This document shows positions 18,763-28,800 of a stretch of 64,000 nucleotides of DNA, in pieces. Made by a program: the position numbers and the translations under genes. Where the stretch lies: contig CAMHLZ010000005.1 in the NCBI GenBank assembly GCA_946186125.1, forward strand, positions 1-64,000, read 5' to 3'. The notes below the pieces were generated by a model. It was not told the origin of the DNA, ran no database searches, and worked only from the letters and a program-made list of their open reading frames with translations. How positions within the stretch are numbered: position 1 is the stretch's first letter; every line of letters starts with the position of its first letter. Origin of the DNA: an uncultured Lachnospira sp. GTDB lineage: Bacteria > Bacillota > Clostridia > Lachnospirales > Lachnospiraceae.

Positions 18763-18799
18763 GGACTAAATTAATCGTTTACAAACAACTAACTTAGTC
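18763..18799 (-). terminator. Cassette terminator, copy in the duplicated segment
   Basis: GACTAA...TTAGTC hairpin followed on the minus strand by CC and TTTTTCC. It is the duplicate of 22118-22160, with one end base changed. Confidence 0.7.
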
Positions 18800-18860
18800 A
18801 TTCTATTACATTTAGTTAAACATATGATTATTTACGTGAAAATCTTAGTTACAAAGCTTT

Positions 18861-18946
18861 TTATAAATCTTCTTCAATTAATTTCATAACGAAATTAAAT
18901 AATTTGTATAACTCATAACTACCTCCATTTTCTTTATACAATTGCT
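18861..18946 (-). pseudogene. C-terminal fragment of an unknown (immunity-like) protein
   Basis: Minus-strand frame reading 'KENGGSYELYKLFNFVMKLI' and ending EEDL-stop at 18861. It is in frame with the 168-aa immunity gene just upstream but separated from it by three stops. It looks like the tail of a longer or a different immunity protein left after a deletion. No start codon of its own. Confidence 0.5.
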
Positions 18947-18959
18947 ATTACATGGCATT

Positions 18960-19466
18960 TCATAATTCTCTACGCAAGTACTTCTCATTATACACTTCTA
19001 ATATACCACTCTTAATTTTTTTTAATTCCCCCTCTGATACTTCACCTAAAAAGATACATTTACACTTTTCAAAGAATAAATCTTCTTTAAAATCAGATTC
19101 AAACAAAACTTCTGTAACACGTATTTTTATTCCTTGTTCTTTTCTATATAACCAAATGGCATAATTATCATCATAATGAATGCAATATTCTAATCCCATC
19201 CATTTTTTATCACAAATTCCGTGGTATTCCCTGTTACAATAAATATTTAAATCCTTACCTAATGATTCTTCGCTTAAACAGCTGTCGAGCTCTTTTAATT
19301 TAAAATTACTAATCAGATTTTTTAAATATAATAAATTATCCTTAAGCAAGATATACTCTTTGTCTTTTAATAACAAACTTAGTTGTATATCACTATAGTA
19401 ATCCAAGTAATCAGAATACTTCATTACTAACTTGTCATTGGCATTATTATATAAAATCTTATTCAT
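18960..19466 (-). CDS. Probable immunity protein of the orphan RHS tip (168 aa)
   Basis: Acidic cytosolic protein without signal or membrane segment. No family recognised with certainty. The start 'MNKILYNNANDKLVMKYSDY' follows AAAGGA at 13 bases. It begins 27 bases after the stop of the orphan RHS tip, the standard place for the cognate immunity gene. A decayed second copy lies at 21141-21398. Function as immunity rests on position only. The toxin it would neutralise is reduced to its last 20 or so residues, so the gene may persist to protect against intact versions carried by related strains (inference). Confidence 0.7.
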   Translation of the reverse strand: MNKILYNNANDKLVMKYSDYLDYYSDIQLSLLLKDKEYILLKDNLLYLKNLISNFKLKELDSCLSEESLGKDLNIYCNREYHGICDKKWMGLEYCIHYDDNYAIWLYRKEQGIKIRVTEVLFESDFKEDLFFEKCKCIFLGEVSEGELKKIKSGILEVYNEKYLRREL

Positions 19467-19493
19467 CTATAATAATTTTCCTTTCTTTTATTA

Positions 19494-20081
19494 TCACCAG
19501 ACTTTTAGCCATCTTTTTAGTGTATTAGTGTCAACATATGTCCCTTTGGAAATACTATAAAATCCTGTGCTATCGTTGTACTGTTCACCTGTGTAAAGAT
19601 AATCATTATCTGTATTTCCGGTCTTCTTAAGCAGATTACCGTAAGCATCATATGTGTATGTATCACATATTACTACACTGTTTTCACTTGTATTTTGGAC
19701 AAGTGCAGTTACAGAGCCGTGAACATCCTGAATGTAATGTTTCTTATTAACCGAAACTTCTCCGGCTTCATTTGTACCGACAATATCAGTACTAAGAAGC
19801 TCTGTTCCACGTGTGTAATACTTACTTACATTCAGACACTCATCACCATCTGAATTATATACTTTTTTAAGTTCTAATGCAACCTGTGTCAGTTCATCGT
19901 ATGTATCATTAAGGTAATATACCTTGTCCTCTTCGCCTGTCTGCTTAGAAATTCTGTTTTCTTCATAGTCATATTCATAACTTTCTATAGTTACATTACT
20001 TCCTTCGCTTATTGTAGCTGTTAAAAGTTCGTTCTGCGAGCTGTAAGTATAAGCTTTTGTTATACTTCCTGCAAATGCCAC
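19494..20081 (-). pseudogene. Orphan RHS C-terminal tip (displaced core plus toxin tail)
   Basis: About 175 codons nearly identical to the RHS core region of the large gene (compare 24020-24552), including 'LYTGEQYN(D)STG'. The reading then jumps directly to 'SKGTYVDTNTLKRWLKVW' and stops. The usual core end (RARYMNPQTG...), pretoxin region and most of the toxin are deleted. At the 5' end, sequence equivalent to 24553-24771 is missing precisely between two 16-bp direct repeats, giving an in-frame 219-bp deletion. The first possible start is GTG at 20081 with no usable SD, so it is probably not expressed alone. It can act as a donor of a 3' end by recombination with the main gene, as proposed for rhs loci in other bacteria. 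Confidence 0.88.
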
Positions 20082-20243
20082 ACCCTCTTTTAATCATGCG
20101 TGTTTTCCTTTGTAATCCTTTTGTTCTACAACCTTTTCATCATTTAAAATGACAAATGAAGCATCTATTAAATTGTAGAACGACAAACTTACAATAATCA
20201 GAAAAATTATAATATAATCTGAGAAATAAAAAGAAAACAGGAC

Positions 20244-20282
20244 CAAATTAATTGTTTTAAATTATTACAAACAACTAACTTG
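20244..20282 (-). terminator. Terminator of the 120-aa immunity cassette
   Basis: Minus-strand stem CAAGTTAGTTGTTT / AAACAATTAATTTG pairs over 14 positions with two G-U pairs, and a T-rich tract (TGTTTTCTTTTT) follows. It resembles the cassette terminators at 18763 and 22118. The rest of 20082-20373 shows no gene. Confidence 0.7.
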
Positions 20283-20373
20283 ACCCTGCCCTGCAAATCT
20301 AACAAAATGTATTATTCATATACAAGTTATTCAACCAATATAGTTCTACGCCAAGACATATGAATCTTATACC

Positions 20374-20736
20374 CTAATCTATCCATAATTCTTCAGTGTA
20401 ATCACCTGGTTTTGACCAATATGGAATATCTTCACAAATTCGTTCCAAATCATCCATTCCATCCTCACTAAGTTGTAAATCAAATCCATTTTCAAGGACA
20501 CGTCTCATCTTTGCCAATCTGCTACAAACCAAACTATTATCTATAAAATCATTAGTCTCTCTTTCATATTCATCTCTACTTTTTTCGATTTTATCTGCAT
20601 AATAATTCCCAATTTGATTTAATGAACAGAGAATAAAATTCAACTCCTTATAAACCTTTGCTATTTCATTTCCATCATAAGTTATTTTATGATTAGCATT
20701 CATCAAATTATTTATTTCGTTTGAAGAATCGTGCAT
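20374..20736 (-). CDS. Probable immunity protein (120 aa)
   Basis: Small acidic helical protein, 'MHDSSNEINNLMNANHKITY ...', ending 'YWSKPGDYTEELWID'. No named family can be assigned from memory. The SD AAAGGAG lies 8-9 bases upstream. The gene overlaps by 29 bases, in another frame, the end of a toxin remnant that reads through its start and stops at 20708. Such tight overlap is typical of toxin-immunity pairs. The partner toxin is broken by a MITE and by loss of its N-terminal part, so this is an orphan immunity gene. It is followed by its own terminator. Confidence 0.75.
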   Translation of the reverse strand: MHDSSNEINNLMNANHKITYDGNEIAKVYKELNFILCSLNQIGNYYADKIEKSRDEYERETNDFIDNSLVCSRLAKMRRVLENGFDLQLSEDGMDDLERICEDIPYWSKPGDYTEELWID

Positions 20737-21042
20737 TTTCCATCATCTCCTTTAGCACATCTCCTCGTATTGTTAATTCAAACCTATGATATCTTGGATT
20801 CTCAATCCATTCTAGTATAGTCGTTTTTAAATACACCCACTTTATATTTGCCTATGATTCCATCTGCGACGCCCACGTCAATCGACGTAGCCACCGCTAC
20901 GCCTCATTCCTCTGCCTTGCAGAGTGAAATCATATCCAAAATATAAGGTAGGGTTAATTTAAAACGACTATACTAGAAAATCCGACGTTACATCAAACTC
21001 AACATAATTTCTTCCTCTACCTTTCTTTAACTGGTAAAAATC
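20708..21042 (-). pseudogene. MITE-interrupted toxin C-terminal remnant
   Basis: Removing the element at 20815-20973 and one TA joins an open frame of about 57 codons: 'DFYQLKKGRGRNYVEFDVTS', then 'DFLEWIENPRYHRFELTIRG', then 'DVLKEMMENARFFKRNK' and stop. It ends inside the following immunity gene. Upstream of 21042 the frame is closed and no RHS core precedes it, so the N-terminal part is lost. The size, charge and position match the tip of an RHS toxin. The toxin family is not recognised. Confidence 0.75.
20813..20975. mobile_element. 160-bp MITE with TA target duplication, copy 2
   Basis: The element 20815-20973 (159 bp) is flanked by TA (20813-20814, 20974-20975). It is inverted relative to copy 1 and differs only in a short central patch and one indel. 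It interrupts the toxin remnant between the codons for DFL and EW. High identity of the two copies implies recent activity. No transposase for it lies in this window. Confidence 0.92.
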
Positions 21043-21140
21043 CTATGCGTCTCTACTACTCAAAGGTTTGTTTTTTGCAAGTTTCATGGATGACGACATT
21101 TTCGCAGTGCGTACACGGTGTGTACGACGAAAAATTGAGA

Positions 21141-21398
21141 ATTCCTATTACATAGCATTTCATAATTCTCTATGCAAGTACTTCTCATTATACCCTTCCA
21201 ATATACCACTCTTAATTTTTATAATTTCCCCTTTGATACTTCACGTAAAGAATACATTTTCTTTTGAATCAGATTCAAACAAAACTTCTTTATACCTTGT
21301 CATTTTCTATATAACCAAACGACATAATTAACATCGTAATGAATGCAATATTCCTAACTTGTCAGCGGCATTATTATATAAAATCTTATTCATCTATA
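21141..21398 (-). pseudogene. Decayed copy of the 168-aa immunity gene
   Basis: Both ends match 18948-19470 closely: the 3' part (about 21141-21240) and the 5' end with ATTCAT near 21390. The centre is lost in several deletions and the frame is broken. It sits between the intact 159-aa immunity gene and the MITE-bearing toxin remnant, so it is one more layer of displaced cassettes. Confidence 0.85.
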
Positions 21399-21459
21399 CA
21401 AGCTTTATTAATAATAAAATACACTTTTTGATATATAATGAAATATGTTTCAATTTGAA

Positions 21460-21489
21460 AGGAGCTTGGGAAACATAGTCCCAAACTCC
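21460..21489 (-). terminator. Terminator of the intact 159-aa immunity gene
   Basis: Stem GGAGTTTGGG / CCCAAGCTCC on the minus strand (one G-U pair) followed by TTTC. It is the homologue of 17938-17968. Confidence 0.7.
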
Positions 21490-21523
21490 CAAAACTTTTA
21501 GTTTCAAGTTAACTATTAATGAA

Positions 21524-22003
21524 TCACGGATTCGCTATAAAAACCGCTATCGGTTGCTTATAATTCTCTAAATCACTGTCAACCCATAATTCCCCATTAA
21601 TTATCTCATGAAACATTAGATATACGCATTCACTTTCATCATCAACGGACAAAATATAACATTCGCTAATATCCGGATTTATTAATCTTATTTTTTTATC
21701 TAAAATCTTAACTAAATCTACTGCGATATATATCCCGTCTTTAATCGTCATATCTGAACTCATATACTCTGTAATAAATATTTCATTACGGCTAACTTCA
21801 TAACCAATCTTCCCCCCTAATAAACTAAGCGACTTCTCATAATAATTGTTCGCTTTTTTTACATCTAAATTCTGATCTACAATTATTGAATCCTTTATTT
21901 TTATAAGTTTAATATCTTTTAACAAATCATTATATTTGATATTGTCATTTAATATGCTGCTATCCAAAAACTTCATCTTTGAATTCTTTTTAATTTCAAT
22001 CAT
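21524..22003 (-). CDS. Probable immunity protein, intact copy (159 aa)
   Basis: Cytosolic acidic alpha/beta-type protein, 'MIEIKKNSKMKFLDSSILND', with a C-terminal half rich in beta-type sequence ('ECYILSVDDESECVYLMFHE'). Family not recognised. The SD AGGGAG lies 6-7 bases upstream. It is preceded by a remnant of RHS core joined to a short toxin tail ('NFLKWKNT'-stop), the place of a cognate immunity gene, and is followed by a hairpin terminator. A second copy at 18004-18645 is broken by a MITE. Expression would depend on read-through past the terminator at 22118-22160 or on a promoter not identified here. Confidence 0.78.
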   Translation of the reverse strand: MIEIKKNSKMKFLDSSILNDNIKYNDLLKDIKLIKIKDSIIVDQNLDVKKANNYYEKSLSLLGGKIGYEVSRNEIFITEYMSSDMTIKDGIYIAVDLVKILDKKIRLINPDISECYILSVDDESECVYLMFHEIINGELWVDSDLENYKQPIAVFIANP

Positions 22004-22019
22004 TGCTTTTCTCCCTGTT

Positions 22020-22117
22020 GATTTACGTATTTTTCCATTTTAAAAAATTCCCAGTAAAATTATAAACTTTTTTAAGTTCTAATGCAACCTGTGTCGGTTC
22101 ATCGTATGTATCATTAG
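22020..22117 (-). pseudogene. RHS-core and toxin-tail remnant
   Basis: Minus strand reads NDTYDEPTQVALELKKVYN, matching the RHS core of the large gene (24341-24395) with one substitution. It then runs into FTGNFLKWKNT and a stop, about 25 bases before the 159-aa immunity gene. Only this much of a former RHS tip is left. Confidence 0.85.
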
Positions 22118-22160
22118 AAAAAGGACTAAATTAATCATTTACAAACAACTAACTTAGTCC
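22118..22160 (-). terminator. Terminator of the main RHS-immunity operon
   Basis: Minus-strand stem GGACTAAGTTAGTT / GATTAATTTAGTCC pairs fully over 14 positions with three G-U pairs, has a 10-base loop, and is followed by TTTTT. It sits 28 bases downstream of the immunity gene. Confidence 0.85.
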
Positions 22161-22187
22161 CGTACTGATACATAATATATGTTATAT

Positions 22188-22802
22188 TTATGTATTAATA
22201 TAATTCATATTAAATGGATTATATGCATTAATTAACTCCGTAATAATAAATCCCTTTAATTTATTCTTCAGAATAATATCTACTACCCTTTGAGTACATA
22301 AATCATCAAGAAAAAAATCACTTCCATCCCAACTTTCCTCAATCAAATATGTCTGCTTATAATTCATTGGCCTTTGACCTGAATATTCAACATATCCACA
22401 TTTTTTACAATAGAATTTGGGTTGTTCACCCATTTTACCATAATCCAACAATGCATTTCCGGTAATCTTTAAAATATAGTATTGGTCGAAAATGTTTTCT
22501 TTATCATCGATTATTGTTATGGGATATTCTTCAAAACCCGTTAATCTATTTGTTTTAAATAATTCTAATGCTTTTTTAGATATAATTATAAAATTTGTTG
22601 CACCGGAATACATTAAACAATCTGCGTATTTTCCTTTTTTTGATGCATGAAATACCAAGTTATTATATATTGAATCGTCGTATTTCAAGTAATTATGACA
22701 TTCAATGCATTCTTGTCTTACATCTAAATCACCTTCAATAATTCTATCTAAATACTTATACTTACCAGCACAATTAGCCATCAAATTATAAATCTGATTC
22801 AA
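22188..22802 (-). CDS. Immunity protein of the main RHS toxin, Imm11/DUF1629-like (204 aa)
   Basis: Placed 5 bases after the RHS stop, the position of the cognate immunity gene. The C-terminal pattern 'SDFFLDDLCTQRVVDIILKN' followed by KLKGFIITELINAYNP resembles the MXAN_0049/Imm11 (DUF1629) family, where the protein ends in a 'SDFF...RV...L...GF...P' motif. Two Cys pairs (CIEC near residue 33 and CKKC near 130) could bind a metal. The first in-frame start is TTG at 22802, preceded by GGTGA; an ATG seven codons later is the alternative. Family assignment is from motif memory and moderate. The immunity role is inferred from context. Confidence 0.72.
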   Translation of the reverse strand: MNQIYNLMANCAGKYKYLDRIIEGDLDVRQECIECHNYLKYDDSIYNNLVFHASKKGKYADCLMYSGATNFIIISKKALELFKTNRLTGFEEYPITIIDDKENIFDQYYILKITGNALLDYGKMGEQPKFYCKKCGYVEYSGQRPMNYKQTYLIEESWDGSDFFLDDLCTQRVVDIILKNKLKGFIITELINAYNPFNMNYINT

Positions 22803-22807
22803 TTAAA

Positions 22808-25800
22808 TCACCATAATCTTTCTAATGAGTTAATAAAAGCAATAATATCTGCTTTAGTACCACTATTATTCTTTTTCCAAATACTAATCTGTCTTTCCCA
22901 TAGTGCGTTATATGAACGACTTCCAGCTCTATGTTCGTTATGTTGAACCCATATACCATATTCTGGTGAATCGATATCTATTCCTGCTTTTTGGAAAAAC
23001 TCTCTAAATTTTTGTGGCAATATGTGATGTGCATCATAATCTGCTCCAGGATCTCCACCTTGTTTTTTCATGTTCTCTCCAAGCTTACATCTATTATGCA
23101 CAAGAACACTTCCTGCATAATACGTATGCAATCCATCTATCTCAAGGTTATATACTTCTATCCTCTCAGAAAGCTTTTCAACGATTACTTCTTCAACGAA
23201 CAACTCTCTTTCATCAATCGAATGAAGTTTATCACCCTTTTCAAGATTTGATGCAGCTACCCATGCTTCGTCTTTGCCATTCTCTACAAAGAACGGATGA
23301 TACATTGTAGTCTTAATCTCACTGCCATCAGAAAGTTTTACATGCACAAGTGTATCCGTTTTTGTAACCGATACATCTTTTACCTTGCAAACTTCATTTT
23401 CACCATTCTGAATGTTGTAAGCATATATTTCATCTCCGGCTTTAACATCAGATATTTTTTTACTTCCATCCGTTGTCTCTACCAATGTATCTTCTGTAAA
23501 GCATTGACAACTAAATGTAAATATATCCAGCGCAATTCTTAATGAAGCTATAATTATTTTTTCAGGATCTTTGGCTTTTATTGCATCTACAAGTTCATCA
23601 ACATCCGATACAACTCCAAATACTTTTAACAAATATGTTGCAGCTTCACCTACAATAGCTTTTGCAAAACAAGAAATCAATGCCTGCGTTACCATACCCT
23701 TAGCTACAGCTAACGCTACATCCAATATACTTGCCTCGCCACACAGCACTGCTCTTATCTGAACACCTACATCATAAGCCGTTACTGCCATATTAACCCA
23801 TGACATTATTCTCTTAATATCAAGATAAGCTCTTGTCGCACTAAGTATATTATTAATTGACTGTGCAACGCTACACTCTGCAAGTGAGAAATATCCCGAT
23901 GGGTCAGTGTTCATTACAGGGTTTGCATTTGCATACAGGTATTTGTGTAAACTTACAGGATTATCAAGTGTTCCCGCATATGAATCCATAGAAATAAATG
24001 TTCCTGTCTGAGGATTCATATATCTTGCTCTCAGATAATAAAGTCCTGTGCTCTCGTTGTACTGTTCACCTGTGTAAAGATAATCATTATCTGTATTTCC
24101 GGTCTTCTTAAGCAGATTACCGTAAGCATCATATGTGTATGTATCACATATTACTACACTGTTTTCACTTGTATTTTGGACAAGTGCAGTTACAGAGCCG
24201 TGAACATCCTGAATGTAATGTTTCTTATTAACCGAAACTTCTCCGGCTTCATTTGTACCGACAATATCAGTACTAAGAAGCTCTGTTCCACGTGTGTAAT
24301 ACTTACTTACATTCAGACACTCATCACCATCTGAATTATATACTTTTTTAAGTTCTAATGCAACCTGTGTCAGTTCATCGTATGTATCATTAAGATAATA
24401 TACCTTGTCCTCTTCGCCTGTCTGCTTAGAAATTCTGTTTCCTTCATAGTCATATTCATAACTTTCTATGGTTACATTGCTTCCTTCGCTTATTGTAGCT
24501 GTTAAAAGTTTGTTCTGTGAACTGTAAGTATAAGCTTTTGTTATACTTCCTGACTCTGAAATAAGGTTTCCGTTATCGTCATAAGAATAATCAACAGATT
24601 CGTCTTCTGCAGTTCTTGCTGATAATAACTGATTCAACTCATTATACGTGTATGATGTAGTTCCTTCTTTAATTTCATCTGCATAACCATCTACATCTCC
24701 GGCTATAACAGTATTCTTTGAAGTTCTGTTACTTACACTGTCATACTCATATTCATTTGTTATACTTCCTGCAAATGCATTGAATTTTGATAAAACAACT
24801 TTACCATCTGCATCAGATGTTATGACATCATCAAATGCAATATCTTCTTTTATACTGATTACTTCTTTTTCTAATCTTAGTAATTCATCGTACTTATACT
24901 GATAACTGATAATTCTTGCATTAGCGTCATCTGCAGAATTTCTTACAACCTCTACAGTTTTTGTTCTTTCTCCTGCATCACCATATGAATAATCATAATA
25001 CATGAGTACATTGCTGTCTTTATCAGTAACAGTCTGATTAATCACACGTGAGCATACATCATATCTGTATCTTACGCTCAGACCGCCTTCGTGCTTAACT
25101 AATGTTCTGTTACCTATTGCATCATATTCGTATAGAGTTGCAACACCATCATGAGCTACTACTCTTACAACACGATCCATTAAGTCATAATCATAAGTTG
25201 TCCCAGCCACATCAACACCATTCACATTATGTGTTACGGACTTGATATCATCACTGCTTGTATAAGTATATTTAGTTAATCCCAAATCATACGTTTTTTT
25301 AGATGACATTCTTCCAAAATCATCATATGTATATGCAATTTCACCGTGACTGTCATTTACTTTTGATAATCTTCCAAAATCATCATACGTAAAATCTGTG
25401 TTACCATCGCTGCAACTGAATCTTGTAAGATATCCATTTTCATCATATACATAAGTATTCTGATTTCCTTTATAATCCTTGTATCCAACAACTTTACCAT
25501 ATGAATCATATGTATACTCAGCTGTTTTTCCTGCTGCATTAACTAATTTCGTTACTCTTCCGTCCGCATCATATACATATTTTGTTTCATTACCTTTTGC
25601 ATCAGTAACCTTAACAAGTTCATTTGTTTCATCGTATTCATACTTATAACTGTTACCGCATGCGTCAATTACCTCAGTAAGTAAATCGACACCATTATAG
25701 ATATATGAAGTTTCATGGTTTTCCCTGTCAATCTTTTTTACTACCCTGTTTCTTGCATCATAAACCAGTTTCTCTTTGGTTCCGTCAGGATATAAAAGAC

Positions 25801-28800
25801 CTGTCTGATTACCATTTAAATCATATTCATACTCGAAAACATTGCCCAATGCATCTGTAAATTTAGTTAATAATGAACGTTCGTTATACTCAAATTTAGA
25901 GATATTTCCATATGCATCTTCTATCTTTGTGTTTCTATTCATACTGTCATATGAATACTTAATGACACCGCCTTCAACATTTGTTACTGATATGATGTTT
26001 CCATTTGCATCGTATTTGTAATCTTCACTGCTTCCGTCAGCAAATGTTTTTTTGATAAGTCTGTTAATCTTATCATATGTCATCGTAACTGTAACACCCA
26101 TTCTGTCTCTGGCTGTTATATTGTTACCATTCTTATCGTATGTAAACTCTTCAAATGTTCCATCTGAATATGTTATCTTTGTAAGATTTGACTGATTGTC
26201 ATATTCATAATTTGTTCTGATTCCATCAGCCGTAATCTCTGCTGTTTTATTATTTCTGTAATCATATTCATATGTTGTAACAACACCTGAATTGCTAATT
26301 TCGGAAATCACATTTCCGGCAACGTCATATACATATCTTGATGTATATTCTTCCTTATTTCCATTCTCATTTGTTCTTGCAACTGTAACTCCAACACATC
26401 TGCCGTTTTCATCATAATCATACTTAGTTGTGTTTCCGTTACCATCTTCCATAGAGATAAGGTTTCCATCAGTATCATACTTAAGCTTATGTACCGTACC
26501 GATTTCATCCGCTACAGATGATAATTTACCATCTTTCTCATAAGTAAACTCTGTTGAATTGCCTAATGAATCTTCTGCTTTAGTAAGATTTCCTTTACTG
26601 TCATAGTTCATTGAAGCCATATTCTTACCTGCAAATTTTATATCTGTTACAGTATTTAATTCATTATAGGTTAACTCCTCTACCGTTCCGTCTGCTGTTG
26701 TAAGACTCTTAAGGTTATTATCAGAATCATATTTAAAATATGTTGTGTTACCATTTGCATCTGTTGATGATAATTTATTATTATTTTTATCATAAGTGTT
26801 TGTAGTAACATTTCCTAAAGCATCTACCGTCTTCAAAATATTTCCGTTATCATCATATGTATATACAGTAGGATTACCCATTCTGTCTCTGATAACTTCT
26901 GTCTTTGAATCAACATCATGCTCATATTCTGTTCTGTTTCCGTCTGCATCTATTGTTGCAACAAGTCTTCCTTCGTCATCATATTCATTTCTGGCTACAG
27001 CAATTCCGGAAGGATCAATAATATCAATGAGGTTGTGATTATTATCATACGTATATGTTACATTTCTTCCGGCCTTATCAATATTCATGATAAGATTATC
27101 ATTTTCATCATATACATATGACATTGAATCTATCTCATTGCCATCTTTGTCTTTTTCAGTTGCTTTTGTAATTCTGCCATTCTTATCCCTTGTAAAATCT
27201 ATACCCATTCCGTTAGAATGTTTAAATCCGTTTTTAGAAACTGTAATGGTATTTCCATTAGTATCTACTGCTTTTGTCAAACCATATTTCGGAGATATAT
27301 ATAGTTTTGTTCCATCTTCCTTTGTCAAAATATATGAATGATTTTCTGACATCTCAAAATTGTCAAATAAAAGGAAGTTGTTATATACCAATGCATAGTT
27401 TGAACCTTCGAGTTCCAGTTTGACCTTTTTGTTCGTTACGCATACAAAATTTAGATTTACATCATAAATTGGTACTAATGCTCTTCTTTGAGGAGAGAAC
27501 GATACTTTAAATCTGTCACATGTACCATCACCATATGAAACCGTAATGTCATGGCTGTAGGTTTCAACCATTTCATATTTTGTACTGAAAGCTATGCCTG
27601 ACTGAACCATTTCATATCCTGTAGCGATATCATGACTTTCAGTAAGCTTCACACTGTTAAGTCCTAATGTCCATCCTGTTCCAAAATCTCCTGATGCTTT
27701 ATTTCTGCTATCATAATTTCTTGTTACAGAAAGCGGAATTCCAGCAACATTTGTATTTATGTCGGTAAATCCGATAGCCATGTTTCCGACTTTCAAATCA
27801 CCGTTAACATTTACACATCTCTCTGTCCTAACAATGTTACCACCATTATCAACAGCAGTTAAACGAATAGAATAACTTCCGTTCATAAGCATTGTTTTAT
27901 CTAATGTTGCAAGTGTAACATTTTCAATGTTATTATATCCTTTTGCAAGTTCAGTATAGTTTTCTGTTCCATTTAACTTATATTCCAATACGTAATAAGC
28001 TAATCCTTCTTCATCTTTTACTGTTCCAACTATATCTGTCTTTATGCCTAAATCCGAATCCGGCTCAGGTGAAATAAGTTCGGCAACAGGTGCATTTTTA
28101 TCACTCTTATCGTAATATCTTACACTCTTTTCTACCTTTTTGATTTCACCATCAATTTCTGCTGACAAAGTAACAGTCAAAAGTCCAGGCTCAGAATTAT
28201 TAATAGTAGCAATTCTTCCGTTTAGAGAAACCTCTCCCCTATCACTTGTCACAGATACATTCTTAGCATTTTTCGGAAATGTTATGTAACCATATACAAC
28301 ATTTCCGGCATCGGTTGCAGTAGTAGACAACGTGAGATTCAAGTCTCCATAATACTTATTATCTTCTTCAATATTACTGCCACCGCCACCATTGTTTTTC
28401 TTATCATCTATTGTTCCGTTTTTTGTAACAGTAACAATATAAGATGCTCTTGTCATATTGCCTGCTCCGTCTTCTGCCGTAACATATACAACATAATCTC
28501 CAGGCAATATTTCTCCGTAGGTATATGATGCAATATCAGAATCGATAATCGATGTATTACCTTTCTTAATTAAAACTTCATTTTCTACGACTCCATCATC
28601 ATTTTTCTTACCGGTTATTACGTTATATTCTTTAAGATTATCGTCAGTAATCGAACCGTTAAGCGAAATATGTAAACCTTTATCATCTGTAGACGCTTTA
28701 ATATTTCCAGCGATTACAGGAGGTGTAATGTCATCATTTCTTTTAACAACATTTTCTGAAGATCCTGCTTCATAAGTAAATCCGCCTCTTGATATACATG

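Noticed and set aside
21110-21126. CGTACAC-GGT-GTGTACG small inverted repeat resembling a site-specific recombination core
   Set aside because: No recombinase, no second copy and no defined junction; too short to call an attachment site.
21068-21331. 87-codon plus-strand open frame
   Set aside because: It lies over the decayed immunity gene on the other strand and has no coding signals of its own.
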